A DNA stretch of 64,000 bases from JANXYW01 sp031400455. Lineage in GTDB: Bacteria; Chloroflexota; Dehalococcoidia; DSTF01; JACRBR01. Position 1 is the first letter of the stretch. Each line of letters starts with the position of its first letter. Positions 26,824 to 34,539 of this stretch are shown here, piece after piece. The notes beneath the pieces were generated by a model. It did not search any database and had not been told where the DNA came from. It worked only from the letters and a program-made list of their open reading frames with translations. Location: contig JANNPX010000022.1 in assembly GCA_031400455.1 (NCBI GenBank), positions 1 to 64,000 of the forward strand, read 5' to 3'. A program made the translations under genes and the position numbers.

Positions 26824-27897
26824 ATGCAAGGATCGCACGCTGGGCGCGCGAAGCTGTTGGCGCGGCTCTCCGCCGTGGGGGCCGTGCTGTGCCTACTCGC
26901 CGGAGCGGCATCTGGCGGGCCACCGCAGTCCGCGTTCGCTGCTCCCTCCGGCGCGCTCTCCATGAGCCCCGGCAACAGCTCCATCGATGACGGCGACGAC
27001 ATCTCGATCACGCTCGACGTCGTCGGCGGCGCGAACGTGCATCGCGTGCTGCTGAACCTCACCTTCAACCCCGTCGTCGTGCAGGCCGTCGATGCGAACT
27101 CCGGCGCCGGCGGCGTGCAGGTTCTGCCGGGCGCGTTCCCAGGTACGACCATCGTGGGCAGTGTGCTCCAGAACACGGCCGACAACTCCGGCGGCAGCAT
27201 CACCTACGAGTACACGCTGAGCAGCACGTCGGCGCAGACATCGGGAAGCGGCACGGTCGCCACGGTGCTGTTCCACGCCATCGCAGCGGGCAACGCGAAC
27301 ATCCAGTGGACGAGCGCGCAGTTCACCGACAACGCCTCGGCGTCGAGTGCGCCGTCGTCCAGTACTGCGGCGGTGCTGATGGTCGGGCAGGCCGTCGCCA
27401 CCTCGACGGCGACCTCAACCGGCACGCCGACAGAAACACCGGAGCCGACGGAGACGCCGACAGCGACCGAGACGCCGCTCCCCAGCGACACGGAAACGCC
27501 GACCGCGACGGAGACGCCTGTAGGCACAGCGACGCCGGACGGATCGGCGACTGCCACGCCCATCGGCACCTCAAGCCCCGTGCCGACGCCACCCGCCAGC
27601 TCGACGCCGACATCGACGAAGACGCCCGCCGGTACGGCGACGCCCAAGGTGACGGTGATCCAGGACTCCAACAAGACAGATCCACCGCAGTCGGGAGTCG
27701 ACCCTTCGGGCAAGACTCCGGCGCTGCCCGCCGCCGGTAGCAGCGGCCCGGGCGTGCAGTGGTGGCGCTGGATCTTCTTCCTCGCCGCGCTGATGCTCGC
27801 CGTCGCGGGCTGGTTCTTCACCTTCGCCCTCCACTACGGTGACAAGGAGCCGGTACTCGTCGACCGGGGCGACCGACGCCGACGCCGACGCTACTAG
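26824..27897 (+). CDS. Membrane-anchored cohesin-like surface protein with LPAAG motif
   Basis: This 357-residue protein follows a good ribosome site (GGGAGGAGCAAG). Order: Sec signal peptide (about 1-40); a beta-rich cohesin-like domain (about 42-195) with the DGDDISITLDV start and GTVATVLFHAIAAG strand seen in cohesins; a Thr/Glu/Pro stalk (about 196-275); then PALPAAGSSG (about 298-307), a hydrophobic helix (about 313-337) and a terminal Arg-rich tail DRRRRRRY. The LPxxG, helix, Arg-tail layout resembles a cell-wall sorting signal, although the helix is followed by a longer cytosolic tail than usual. It could be the surface receptor for dockerin-like proteins of this organism. Confidence 0.75.
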   Translation: MQGSHAGRAKLLARLSAVGAVLCLLAGAASGGPPQSAFAAPSGALSMSPGNSSIDDGDDISITLDVVGGANVHRVLLNLTFNPVVVQAVDANSGAGGVQVLPGAFPGTTIVGSVLQNTADNSGGSITYEYTLSSTSAQTSGSGTVATVLFHAIAAGNANIQWTSAQFTDNASASSAPSSSTAAVLMVGQAVATSTATSTGTPTETPEPTETPTATETPLPSDTETPTATETPVGTATPDGSATATPIGTSSPVPTPPASSTPTSTKTPAGTATPKVTVIQDSNKTDPPQSGVDPSGKTPALPAAGSSGPGVQWWRWIFFLAALMLAVAGWFFTFALHYGDKEPVLVDRGDRRRRRRY

Positions 27898-28026
27898 CGA
27901 GCCGCGAGTTTCATCGCTCGCCAACTGGCGAGTACTCATCCGCATGACCCACTAGATCCGCCCTCGTCAGCGCTTCTTGCCGCGCGCGATATCCGTGTAC
28001 GCTTAACGCGCGCAAGAGGAGCACAA

Positions 28027-29193
28027 ATGGACTTCAATCCCTTCGACCCTGCATTCCGCGCCGACCCGTATCCCATCTACGCGCAACTCCGCGAGGGCGG
28101 GCCGGTCCAGCAATCGGCGATGAACTTCTGGCCCGTCAGCCGGTATGACGACGTAAGCTTCGTGCTCAAGAATCACGCCCTCTTCTCGTCCTCGGCGATG
28201 GGCGTCGGCGCCGTCGGTGGGCAGTCGGACGGCACCCGATCGATCATCAGCTCCGATCCGCCCGATCACACGCAGCTGCGCGGGCTGGTAAACCGCGCGT
28301 TCACGCCGCGCATGGTGGCGGAGATGGAGCCCCGCATCCGCGAGATCACGCGCGAGCTGCTTGCGCGCGTCGCTCCGACCGGTCGCATGGACGTCGTCGA
28401 CGACCTCGCGACGCCGCTGCCGGTCACCGTCATCGCCGAGATCCTCGGCGTGGAGCCGTCGCGCCGCGAAGACTTCAAGCGCTGGTCGAACGCGACGATC
28501 GGCAACACGACCGGTGCACCATCCGAAGACCGCACACGCGACATCGACGAGTTTCAGCGCTACTTCGCGGACGTCGTCGAGGCGCGCCGCCGCGACCCGA
28601 AGGACGATCTTGTCAGCGCGCTGGTCCGTGCCGAGGGCACCGACGAGACACTGACGAACGACGAGATCATCTCGTTCGCCATGCTGCTCCTGATCGCCGG
28701 TAACGAGACGACGACGAACCTGATCGGAAATGCGATGCTGGCGCTTACGGAGCATCCGGCGGAGTTACGCAAGGTCGTCGATGACCCGGCGCTGATCCCG
28801 AGCATGATCGAAGAGGCGCTGCGCTACGACTCGCCGGTGCAGTTCCTCTTCCGCCGCGCGACAGAAGATGTAGCGATCGGCGGCGCGACGGTCCCAAAGG
28901 GCGCAGGCGTGGTGCCCATCTACGCATCTGGCAACCGCGACGATCGCAAATACGCCAACGCGGCGCGCTTCGACGTGACGCGCAATCCGCAGGGGCACCT
29001 CGCGTTTGGCCAGGGCATCCACTTCTGCCTCGGCGCGCCGCTCGCCCGCCTCGAAGCGAAGGTCGTGTTCGAAGAACTGCTACGTCTCCGCAACATCGAG
29101 CGCGTCGGCGACGCCGAGCGCATCGACTCCGTGTTCCTGCGCGGCCTCAAGCATCTGCCTCTGGCGTTCGAGCCCGTGGGGGTGCGGGTCTGA
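28027..29193 (+). CDS. Cytochrome P450
   Basis: This 388-residue soluble P450 has no membrane anchor, as is usual in bacteria. The I-helix oxygen-binding segment LLIAGNETTTN (about 221-231), the ExxR pair in EEALRYDS (about 261-264) and the haem loop FGQGIHFCLGAPLARLE (Cys about 337) are all intact. The start ATG 28027 has AAGAGGAG 7 nt upstream. It hydroxylates an unknown lipid, terpene or xenobiotic. No ferredoxin or reductase gene is adjacent, so it must use partners encoded elsewhere. Confidence 0.93.
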   Translation: MDFNPFDPAFRADPYPIYAQLREGGPVQQSAMNFWPVSRYDDVSFVLKNHALFSSSAMGVGAVGGQSDGTRSIISSDPPDHTQLRGLVNRAFTPRMVAEMEPRIREITRELLARVAPTGRMDVVDDLATPLPVTVIAEILGVEPSRREDFKRWSNATIGNTTGAPSEDRTRDIDEFQRYFADVVEARRRDPKDDLVSALVRAEGTDETLTNDEIISFAMLLLIAGNETTTNLIGNAMLALTEHPAELRKVVDDPALIPSMIEEALRYDSPVQFLFRRATEDVAIGGATVPKGAGVVPIYASGNRDDRKYANAARFDVTRNPQGHLAFGQGIHFCLGAPLARLEAKVVFEELLRLRNIERVGDAERIDSVFLRGLKHLPLAFEPVGVRV

Positions 29194-29228
29194 TACTGAT
29201 GGTGAGCTGAGACGAGGATCTCGAATAC

Positions 29229-29256
29229 TGTAGGGGCGGACCCGTGTGTCCGCCCT
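29229..29256. repeat. REP palindrome, canonical copy flanking the RAYT
   Basis: TGTAGGGGCGGACCCGTGTG then TCCGCCCT, in the canonical orientation. It lies 54 bp before the RAYT start. Confidence 0.85.
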
Positions 29257-29309
29257 CCCCGAGACGCCAGCTGAACCCCATACCAACTCCCGAACCCCGC
29301 CGCCGTCCC

Positions 29310-29850
29310 ATGCGACTCGCGGGCTTCGACCATTCCGAACAGGGCGCGTATTTCGTGACGATTTGCAACTCAGGACCGCCTCGCGCTGTTCGGCTCAATC
29401 GTGGGCGACACGATGCGGGTGAACGCAGCCGGCGCGATGATCGAACAATGGTGGTCGAAGCTTCCGGGTAAGTTCTCGCACGTAGAAACCGACGAGTTCG
29501 TGGTGATGCCGAATCACATACACGGGTTGCTGTTTATCAATGGCGCGGATGTGGCGGTCAACGAACCTTCGCAGTTAGCCGGAGTGGGCGGACACGCGGG
29601 TCCGCCCCTACAAATGGCGGGCGCGCCGCTGTCTCGCATCATGCAGTGGTTCAAGACGATGACGACCAATGCGTATTTCGCGGGAGTACACATTGACGGC
29701 TGGACGCCTGCGATCAGCAAGCTGTGGCAACGTGGGTACTTCGATCACATTGTGCGGCGAGACGAGGCGCTGAACGACATCCGCCAGTACATCATCGACA
29801 ACCCAGGCAAATGGTCCGAAGACGAGCACAATCCGAAAATCATATCGTAG
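29310..29850 (+). pseudogene. REP-associated tyrosine transposase (RAYT), frameshifted
   Basis: Two overlapping frames together encode a Y1 transposase of the TnpA-REP type. Frame one (from ATG 29310) gives RLAGFDHSEQGAYFVTIC, the usual RAYT N-terminus. The following TQDRLALFG, NHIHG (the HUH motif, in VVMPNHIHGLLF), and LWQRGYFDHIVRRDEALNDI with the catalytic Tyr are in another frame. An extra A near 29367 explains the shift; without it the protein would be about 180 residues, a normal length. A REP copy lies in frame inside the gene (29586-29611), and the stop codon TAG is the first bases of another REP. It is probably inactive, or it is expressed by a programmed shift. Confidence 0.85.
29586..29611. 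repeat. REP palindrome inside the RAYT reading frame
   Basis: GGGCGGACACGCGGGTCCGC then CCCTAC. In the second RAYT frame it is read as GGHAGPPL, so the element is coding here. It lies between the HUH and tyrosine motifs. Confidence 0.8.
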
Positions 29851-29875
29851 GCGCGGACCCGTGTGTCCGCCCTAC
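29848..29875. repeat. REP palindrome at the RAYT stop codon
   Basis: TAGGCGCGGACCCGTGTGTC then CGCCCTAC; the first three bases are the RAYT stop codon. With the copy at 29229 it brackets the RAYT gene. Confidence 0.8.
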
Positions 29876-29897
29876 AGTTTTGATCTCAACGCGTGAA

Positions 29898-31814
29898 CTA
29901 CGTCAGCGAGAACATCTCGATCGGCGTGATGAGCCCCGTGCGATCCGTCGGAGGCTTGCCCTTCGCCGCGAGGCGGAGGTCGAAGCGGTCGAGGCAATCG
30001 TCGGCGTTCTGGTTCTGCACACCGCAGACGTTGCACGGGTCTTTGTGGCAGTCCGCCGTCTGCTGATGCTTTAACGTCCGCAGCCACTCCGCGCGCAGGT
30101 ACGACTCCGTGACGCCGATGTTGATGTGCGACCACGGGAACGGATCCCACAGTCCCGGAGAACGGTAGGCGAAGAAGGCTGGATCGAGACTGGCGTCCGC
30201 CATCGCGCGCTGCCAGCGCGGCCAGTTGTAATGCTCGTGCCAGGCGTCGAAGCGCGCGCCGTCCGCCCACGCGTTGTAGATCGCCTTGCCCAGGCGGCGG
30301 TCGCCGCGCGACAGCACAGCTTCCAGCACGCTGTGCTCGGGATCCTCCCACGAGAACGCGACGCCCGATTTCTTCAGCGCGTCGCGCAGGTACATGTGAC
30401 GCTGATGCAGGATGTCCGGCTTCTCCTGCGACGCCCACTGGAAGGGGGTATGCGCCTTCGGGATGAAGTTCGACGTGCTGACCCGCACGCGCGCGCGTCC
30501 GCCGTGCCGCCGGCGACCGATCTCGCGCACTTTGCGCGCCAGCGTGACGATTCCTTCGATGTCCTCGTGCGTCTCCGTCGGCTGGCCGACCATGAAATAC
30601 ATCTTGACGTTCGTCCAACCCTGGCTGAACGCGTTGTCGGCCGCCTCGTACAGGTTGTCGTCGGTGACGATCTTGTTGATGGTCATGCGCAACCGCTCCG
30701 TGCCGGCTTCCGGCGCGAACGTGATGCTGTGCTTGCCGCGCGTCGCCACTGCTTCAGCAACACGTACCGAGAAGCTGTCGACACGCATCGATGGTAGCGA
30801 TATCGTCAGCTTGTCGCCGAACTCCGCGCGCAGCCCGTCGACGATCGGCACGATCTGTGAGTGGTCCGTCGTACTGAGCGAGACGAGCGACAGCTCGTCG
30901 TACCCCGTGTTGCGTTGGAGCGCCTTTGCCGCCTCCAGTACCTCCCCGGGCGAGCGCTCGAGCCGCGGGCGGTAGATGATGCCCGCCTGGCAGAAGCGGC
31001 AGCCCTGCGTGCAGCCGCGCTGGATCTCGATCGCCATGCGGTCGTGCACGGTCTGCAGGAACGGCACGATCGGCGTCGTCAGCGTAGGCGGCAGCTCCTG
31101 CACGAATCGCTTCGTCACACGCGCCGGCAGTCCTTCCAGCGTCGGCGTGACGGACTTGATCGATCCGTCGGCGTTGTACTCCGGCTTGTAGAAGCGGGGG
31201 ACGTAGATGCCCCAGATCTTTGCGAGCTGCGCAAGCATCTGGTCGCGCGTGCCGCGGCCCTGGCGCTTCCACTCGCGCACGAAGTCGACGACGTCGACGA
31301 TCGTCTCTTCGCCGTCGCCCAGCACGAACACGTCGACAAAGTCGGCCAGCGCATCCGGATTCAGCGCGCCAGAGCCGCCGCAAATGATTAGCGGGTGCGC
31401 ATCGGTGCGCTCCTCCGCCTTCACCGGCAAGCCCGCCAGATCGAGCATGTTGAGGATGTTTGTGTACGTGCCCTCGTAGCTCAGCGAGAACCCGATGACG
31501 TCGAAGTCGGACACGCGGTGGCGCGTCTCGAGGCTCCACAGCGGCACGCCCTCGGCGCGCATGGCGGCTTCCATGTCGGACCACGGCGCGAACACGCGCT
31601 CGGCCAGCATGCCTTCACGGCGGTTGACGATGTCGTAGAGGATGCCCAGCCCCAGGTTCGACATGCCGATGTCGTAGAGGTCCGGGTAAGCCAGCACGAC
31701 GCGCACGTCGCAGCCGTCCCAGTCCTTGACGATGGAGTTCCATTCGCCGCCCGTGTAGCGAGCAGGCTTCTGGACACGGGCGAAGAGAGATTCGAGGTTA
31801 TGGAGTGCGGGCAC
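29898..31814 (-). CDS. B12-binding-domain radical SAM protein, TIGR03960-like
   Basis: This 638-residue protein has an N-terminal cobalamin-binding-like Rossmann region (about 35-200, with YPDLYDIGMSNLGL and GFSLSYEGTYTN), then the radical SAM CxxxCxxC cluster motif in RGCTQGCRFCQAG (about 267-279). The barrel includes SLPSMRVD and TFAPEAGTERLR. The C-terminal part has Cys pairs (CHKDPCNVCG) that may bind another metal or cluster. The length and order match the TIGR03960 family. Family members are usually next to a DUF2344 (TIGR03936) gene and the rplU/rpmA ribosomal genes in other bacteria. Neither is present here. The reaction is unknown. Confidence 0.82.
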   Translation of the reverse strand: MPALHNLESLFARVQKPARYTGGEWNSIVKDWDGCDVRVVLAYPDLYDIGMSNLGLGILYDIVNRREGMLAERVFAPWSDMEAAMRAEGVPLWSLETRHRVSDFDVIGFSLSYEGTYTNILNMLDLAGLPVKAEERTDAHPLIICGGSGALNPDALADFVDVFVLGDGEETIVDVVDFVREWKRQGRGTRDQMLAQLAKIWGIYVPRFYKPEYNADGSIKSVTPTLEGLPARVTKRFVQELPPTLTTPIVPFLQTVHDRMAIEIQRGCTQGCRFCQAGIIYRPRLERSPGEVLEAAKALQRNTGYDELSLVSLSTTDHSQIVPIVDGLRAEFGDKLTISLPSMRVDSFSVRVAEAVATRGKHSITFAPEAGTERLRMTINKIVTDDNLYEAADNAFSQGWTNVKMYFMVGQPTETHEDIEGIVTLARKVREIGRRRHGGRARVRVSTSNFIPKAHTPFQWASQEKPDILHQRHMYLRDALKKSGVAFSWEDPEHSVLEAVLSRGDRRLGKAIYNAWADGARFDAWHEHYNWPRWQRAMADASLDPAFFAYRSPGLWDPFPWSHINIGVTESYLRAEWLRTLKHQQTADCHKDPCNVCGVQNQNADDCLDRFDLRLAAKGKPPTDRTGLITPIEMFSLT

Positions 31815-31899
31815 GGTATGTCACCTCCCAGTGCGCCCTTATGGTAGCACGGTCGACGGACGGTGGTCGGTCGGCGGGGTAGACCGGCGAGCACGAGGG

Positions 31900-31922
31900 G
31901 GGCGCACAGCCGTGCGCCCTAC
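31900..31922. repeat. REP palindrome, variant copy
   Basis: GGGCGCAC, a 4-nt loop, GTGCGCCC and the TAC tail. It ends at the 3' end of the epimerase gene, whose last codons it forms. Confidence 0.6.
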
Positions 31923-32944
31923 GGCGATCGATCCCGCATCCGCGCGAGCGCGGCGTCCTCCGCTTCGAAGTCGAGCCACTTCGGGTTCACTCGCTCAGGC
32001 GGGTGGGCGCGCTCCCAGGCGATCGCCCGGGCGATGCCTTCGTCGCGCGAAACGCGCTCCGTATAGCCGAGCTCGGCACGGATGCGCGTGCTGTCCACGA
32101 CCATGTGCTGCGCGTAGTTGTTCGTGACGCCTGTCGGGTTCGGAGGCATGAACTCGTCGGGAACGGCGACTACCTCTCCCGGCCAGCCTGCCACGCGCGC
32201 GATATCGCGCAACCAGTCGATCTGCGACGGCGTGTGCAGCTCGGCGACGTTATATATTCGGCCCGCCGCGCGCTCATCCGTTGCGGCGAGGGCGATGGCA
32301 TCGGCGACGTTGCCAACGTACGCGCGGCTCCAGCGCCAGGGCGCCTCGGACTCCGAGACCAGGAGCGCCGGCCTCCCGGCGTCGATGCGGGCCACTTCCA
32401 TGAACAGCCGGTGCTGATAGTCGCGCTCGCCATGCACCGCGGGCAGCCGCAGCACCGTTCCGGGCAGATCCGGCCACGCCATGACCGCGCGTTCCACGAG
32501 GATCTTGTCGTAGTCGTCCATCTTGCCGCCACGCTGGCCGCGGTACGGGTACATCTTCTCGCGCAGCGGCGATTCCTCCGTGAGCGGCATCGGCTCAATC
32601 GGACCTGGCTCGCTTCCGTGTAGCCTCCCGTACGCGCGGTATACGTCGGCGCTGCTGATCGCGACGATGCGCTTCGCGACGCCGCGGAGTACTCGCATCG
32701 CCGCGAGTGCATCGCGCTCGAACATGGGCGCCATATCCAGCACGACATCCGGTGCGAGCCGCCGGAACTCGACGTCATGCTCGCCGAGCTGCGCGCGATC
32801 TCCATGGATGTGTTGTATGTCGCTCGACGCGCCGCTCTCGCCCTCGCCGCGGTGGAACAACGCGAGGCTGTGCCCAGCGTCACGCAGCAGTTCGACCACG
32901 GGCGGTCCGATGAAGCTCGTTCCACCCAGCACGAGAATGCGCAT
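31919..32944 (-). CDS. NAD-dependent epimerase/dehydratase-like SDR
   Basis: The start at ATG 32944 opens directly on the Rossmann motif LVLGGTSFIG. The longer frame from 33193 is antisense to a Gly-rich coding region and is rejected. The protein has 341 residues. It is an atypical extended SDR with KMDDYDKILVE in the catalytic position; the Tyr is present but the usual YxxxK spacing is not, so activity is uncertain. Members of this group (CSP41-like) include RNA-binding or epimerase-like proteins. It overlaps the variant REP at its 3' end. Confidence 0.7.
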   Translation of the reverse strand: MRILVLGGTSFIGPPVVELLRDAGHSLALFHRGEGESGASSDIQHIHGDRAQLGEHDVEFRRLAPDVVLDMAPMFERDALAAMRVLRGVAKRIVAISSADVYRAYGRLHGSEPGPIEPMPLTEESPLREKMYPYRGQRGGKMDDYDKILVERAVMAWPDLPGTVLRLPAVHGERDYQHRLFMEVARIDAGRPALLVSESEAPWRWSRAYVGNVADAIALAATDERAAGRIYNVAELHTPSQIDWLRDIARVAGWPGEVVAVPDEFMPPNPTGVTNNYAQHMVVDSTRIRAELGYTERVSRDEGIARAIAWERAHPPERVNPKWLDFEAEDAALARMRDRSP

Positions 32945-33024
32945 CGCGTACCTCCGCGCGTAAGAAGCAGGAAGGACGCCGTTTGAGGCGTCCTTCCGCG
33001 TGCTATTCGATTCGCCTGTGCCGG

Positions 33025-33429
33025 TTAGTACCGGCGGCCGCCGCCACCACCACCGCCGCCGCCGTAACCACCACCACCACCGCTGCGTCCGCCGCCCTCG
33101 GGCGCGCGCTGCTGGAAGCAGTCTCGGCAGTACACCGGCCGGTCGCCGCGCGGCTGGAACGGTACTTCTGTTTCCTTGCCGCAGCTCGCGCATTGCGCCG
33201 GGTACATCTGGCGCGGACCGGACGAGTATCCCCCTCCGCCACCACCACCGCCGCCACCGTAACTGCCACCGGTGTCACCGCGGCTCGCCTTGCGCGCGCG
33301 CCGGCAGTCCGGGCAGCGCTTCGGCTCATTGGAGAATCCACGGCTCGCGTGGAACTCCTGATCTTCTGCGGTAAAAGTGAATTGGGCTCCGCAGTCCACG
33401 CACGCCAACTGCTTGTCGCTGAATGCCAC
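33025..33429 (-). CDS. Double zinc-ribbon, glycine-rich protein
   Basis: This 134-residue protein has four CxxC pairs: CVDCG (10-13), CPDC (about 39-42), CASCG and CRDC (about 79-99), making two zinc ribbons. They are joined and followed by Gly/Tyr/Arg-rich tracts (GGSYGG, GGGYGG), as in RNA-binding RGG-type tails. The CxDCGxxFxFTxxEQ N-terminus matches a small zinc-ribbon family common in Chloroflexota. I infer binding to nucleic acid or ribosomes. It is monocistronic, with a palindromic element about 100 bp upstream. Confidence 0.72.
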   Translation of the reverse strand: MAFSDKQLACVDCGAQFTFTAEDQEFHASRGFSNEPKRCPDCRRARKASRGDTGGSYGGGGGGGGGGYSSGPRQMYPAQCASCGKETEVPFQPRGDRPVYCRDCFQQRAPEGGGRSGGGGGYGGGGGGGGGRRY

Positions 33430-33526
33430 GCTGACGACCTCCGATGAACGTTTCCTTGTCGTCAGGACGGGCGAAGCTGAGGCGTCGCTACGGGCTCTCG
33501 GACGGGAAACTACTGTTAGACAACGT

Positions 33527-33539
33527 ACAGTAACACTGT
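33527..33539. promoter_or_regulatory. Palindromic site upstream of the zinc-ribbon gene
   Basis: ACAGT-AAC-ACTGT is a 13-bp perfect inverted repeat with a related CTACTGTTAG half site 16 bp away. It lies about 100 bp upstream of the zinc-ribbon gene and could be an operator. No good promoter is seen. Confidence 0.35.
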
Positions 33540-33591
33540 TGCAAGCTCCCTTGCAACGATCTTCCCGACCAATTCCGGGCCTTTCTTGAAG

Positions 33592-34539
33592 CTATGTGAA
33601 GGCCGCGACCACCTCATCGTTCATCCGCTGGTACACCTCCCGCTTCCACGGGCCCTGCGTCTGCGCGATGATCGATGTGACGCCCACGGCAGCGTATGCC
33701 TCGACTACCCCACGCACGTGGGCGGGCGAGCCGATGGGCAGCACCTTCTTAGCTTCGTCCGGCGTCAACCCCATGCCTCCGCTGAACATCCCGATCATCC
33801 GGTCGATCAGCCCCTGGTTGTCAGTGACGATGACGCTGGCCGAGATGGTCTTCTCGATCTCCGCGGGGTCGCGGCCGACCTCGCGGCAGTGCGCCTCCAG
33901 CACGTCGATCTTCTTCTTGACAACGTCGGGCGTGCCGAAGACGTTCATCACGTCGGCGTATCGCGCGACAGCGCGCAGCGTGCGCTTCTCTCCGCCACCA
34001 CCGATCATGATCGGCGGATGCGGCTTTTGCACGCAACTCGGCACGAAGACGGCGTCCTTCAAGTGGTAGTACTTGCCGTCGAAGTTGACGCGCCCTTCCG
34101 CGTGGAAAAGCAGGCGGATCACCTGCATCGCCTCGTCCAGGCGGTCCTGCCGCTCCTTGATCGGCGGGAACGGGATGCCGTACATCTCGTGCTCGCCGCC
34201 GTGCCACGCCGCGCCGATCGCGAATTCAAGACGCCCGTTGCTGAGGTGATCGATCGTTGCGGCCATCTTCGCCAGCACGGCAGGCTCGCGATACGTCACG
34301 CCCGTCACCAGGCAGCCGAGCCGGATGCGTTCGGTAACGGCGGCCAGCGCGGCCAGCGCCGACCAGCCCTCAAAGCAGTTGGCGTTCGCGTCCTGCCCCG
34401 GCCCGGGCGGGACGAAGTGGTCGAACGTCCACGCACTTGCGAATTTCGTGTCGCGGTCGAGGAACTCCCACATGTCCTCGATCTCACGCCACTCCACATT
34501 GTTGAGGCTGGTTTGAATGCCGAACTTCATTTTGGTCAT
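33592..34539 (-). CDS. LLM-class F420-dependent oxidoreductase
   Basis: This 315-residue protein opens with KFGIQTSL and has the features of the luciferase-like TIM barrel: WTFDHFVPP (about 36-44), RIRLGCLVTGVTYR, DHLSNGRLEFAIGAAWHGGE and PIMIGGGGEKRTLR. These match F420-dependent enzymes rather than FMN luciferases. It transfers hydride between F420 and an unknown substrate. Its start overlaps the stop of the DUF2652 gene by four bases, so the two are coupled. Confidence 0.87.
   Translation of the reverse strand: MTKMKFGIQTSLNNVEWREIEDMWEFLDRDTKFASAWTFDHFVPPGPGQDANANCFEGWSALAALAAVTERIRLGCLVTGVTYREPAVLAKMAATIDHLSNGRLEFAIGAAWHGGEHEMYGIPFPPIKERQDRLDEAMQVIRLLFHAEGRVNFDGKYYHLKDAVFVPSCVQKPHPPIMIGGGGEKRTLRAVARYADVMNVFGTPDVVKKKIDVLEAHCREVGRDPAEIEKTISASVIVTDNQGLIDRMIGMFSGGMGLTPDEAKKVLPIGSPAHVRGVVEAYAAVGVTSIIAQTQGPWKREVYQRMNDEVVAAFT

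Noticed and set aside
29401..29850. Independent intact gene in the RAYT region
   Set aside because: The frame from 29401 lacks the RAYT N-terminus, which is present in the other frame just upstream. A single frameshift is the simpler explanation.
33025..33193. N-terminal extension of the epimerase over Gly-rich DNA
   Set aside because: The extension encodes Trp/Arg runs antisense to glycine codons of the zinc-ribbon gene. The start at 32944 fits the Rossmann fold.
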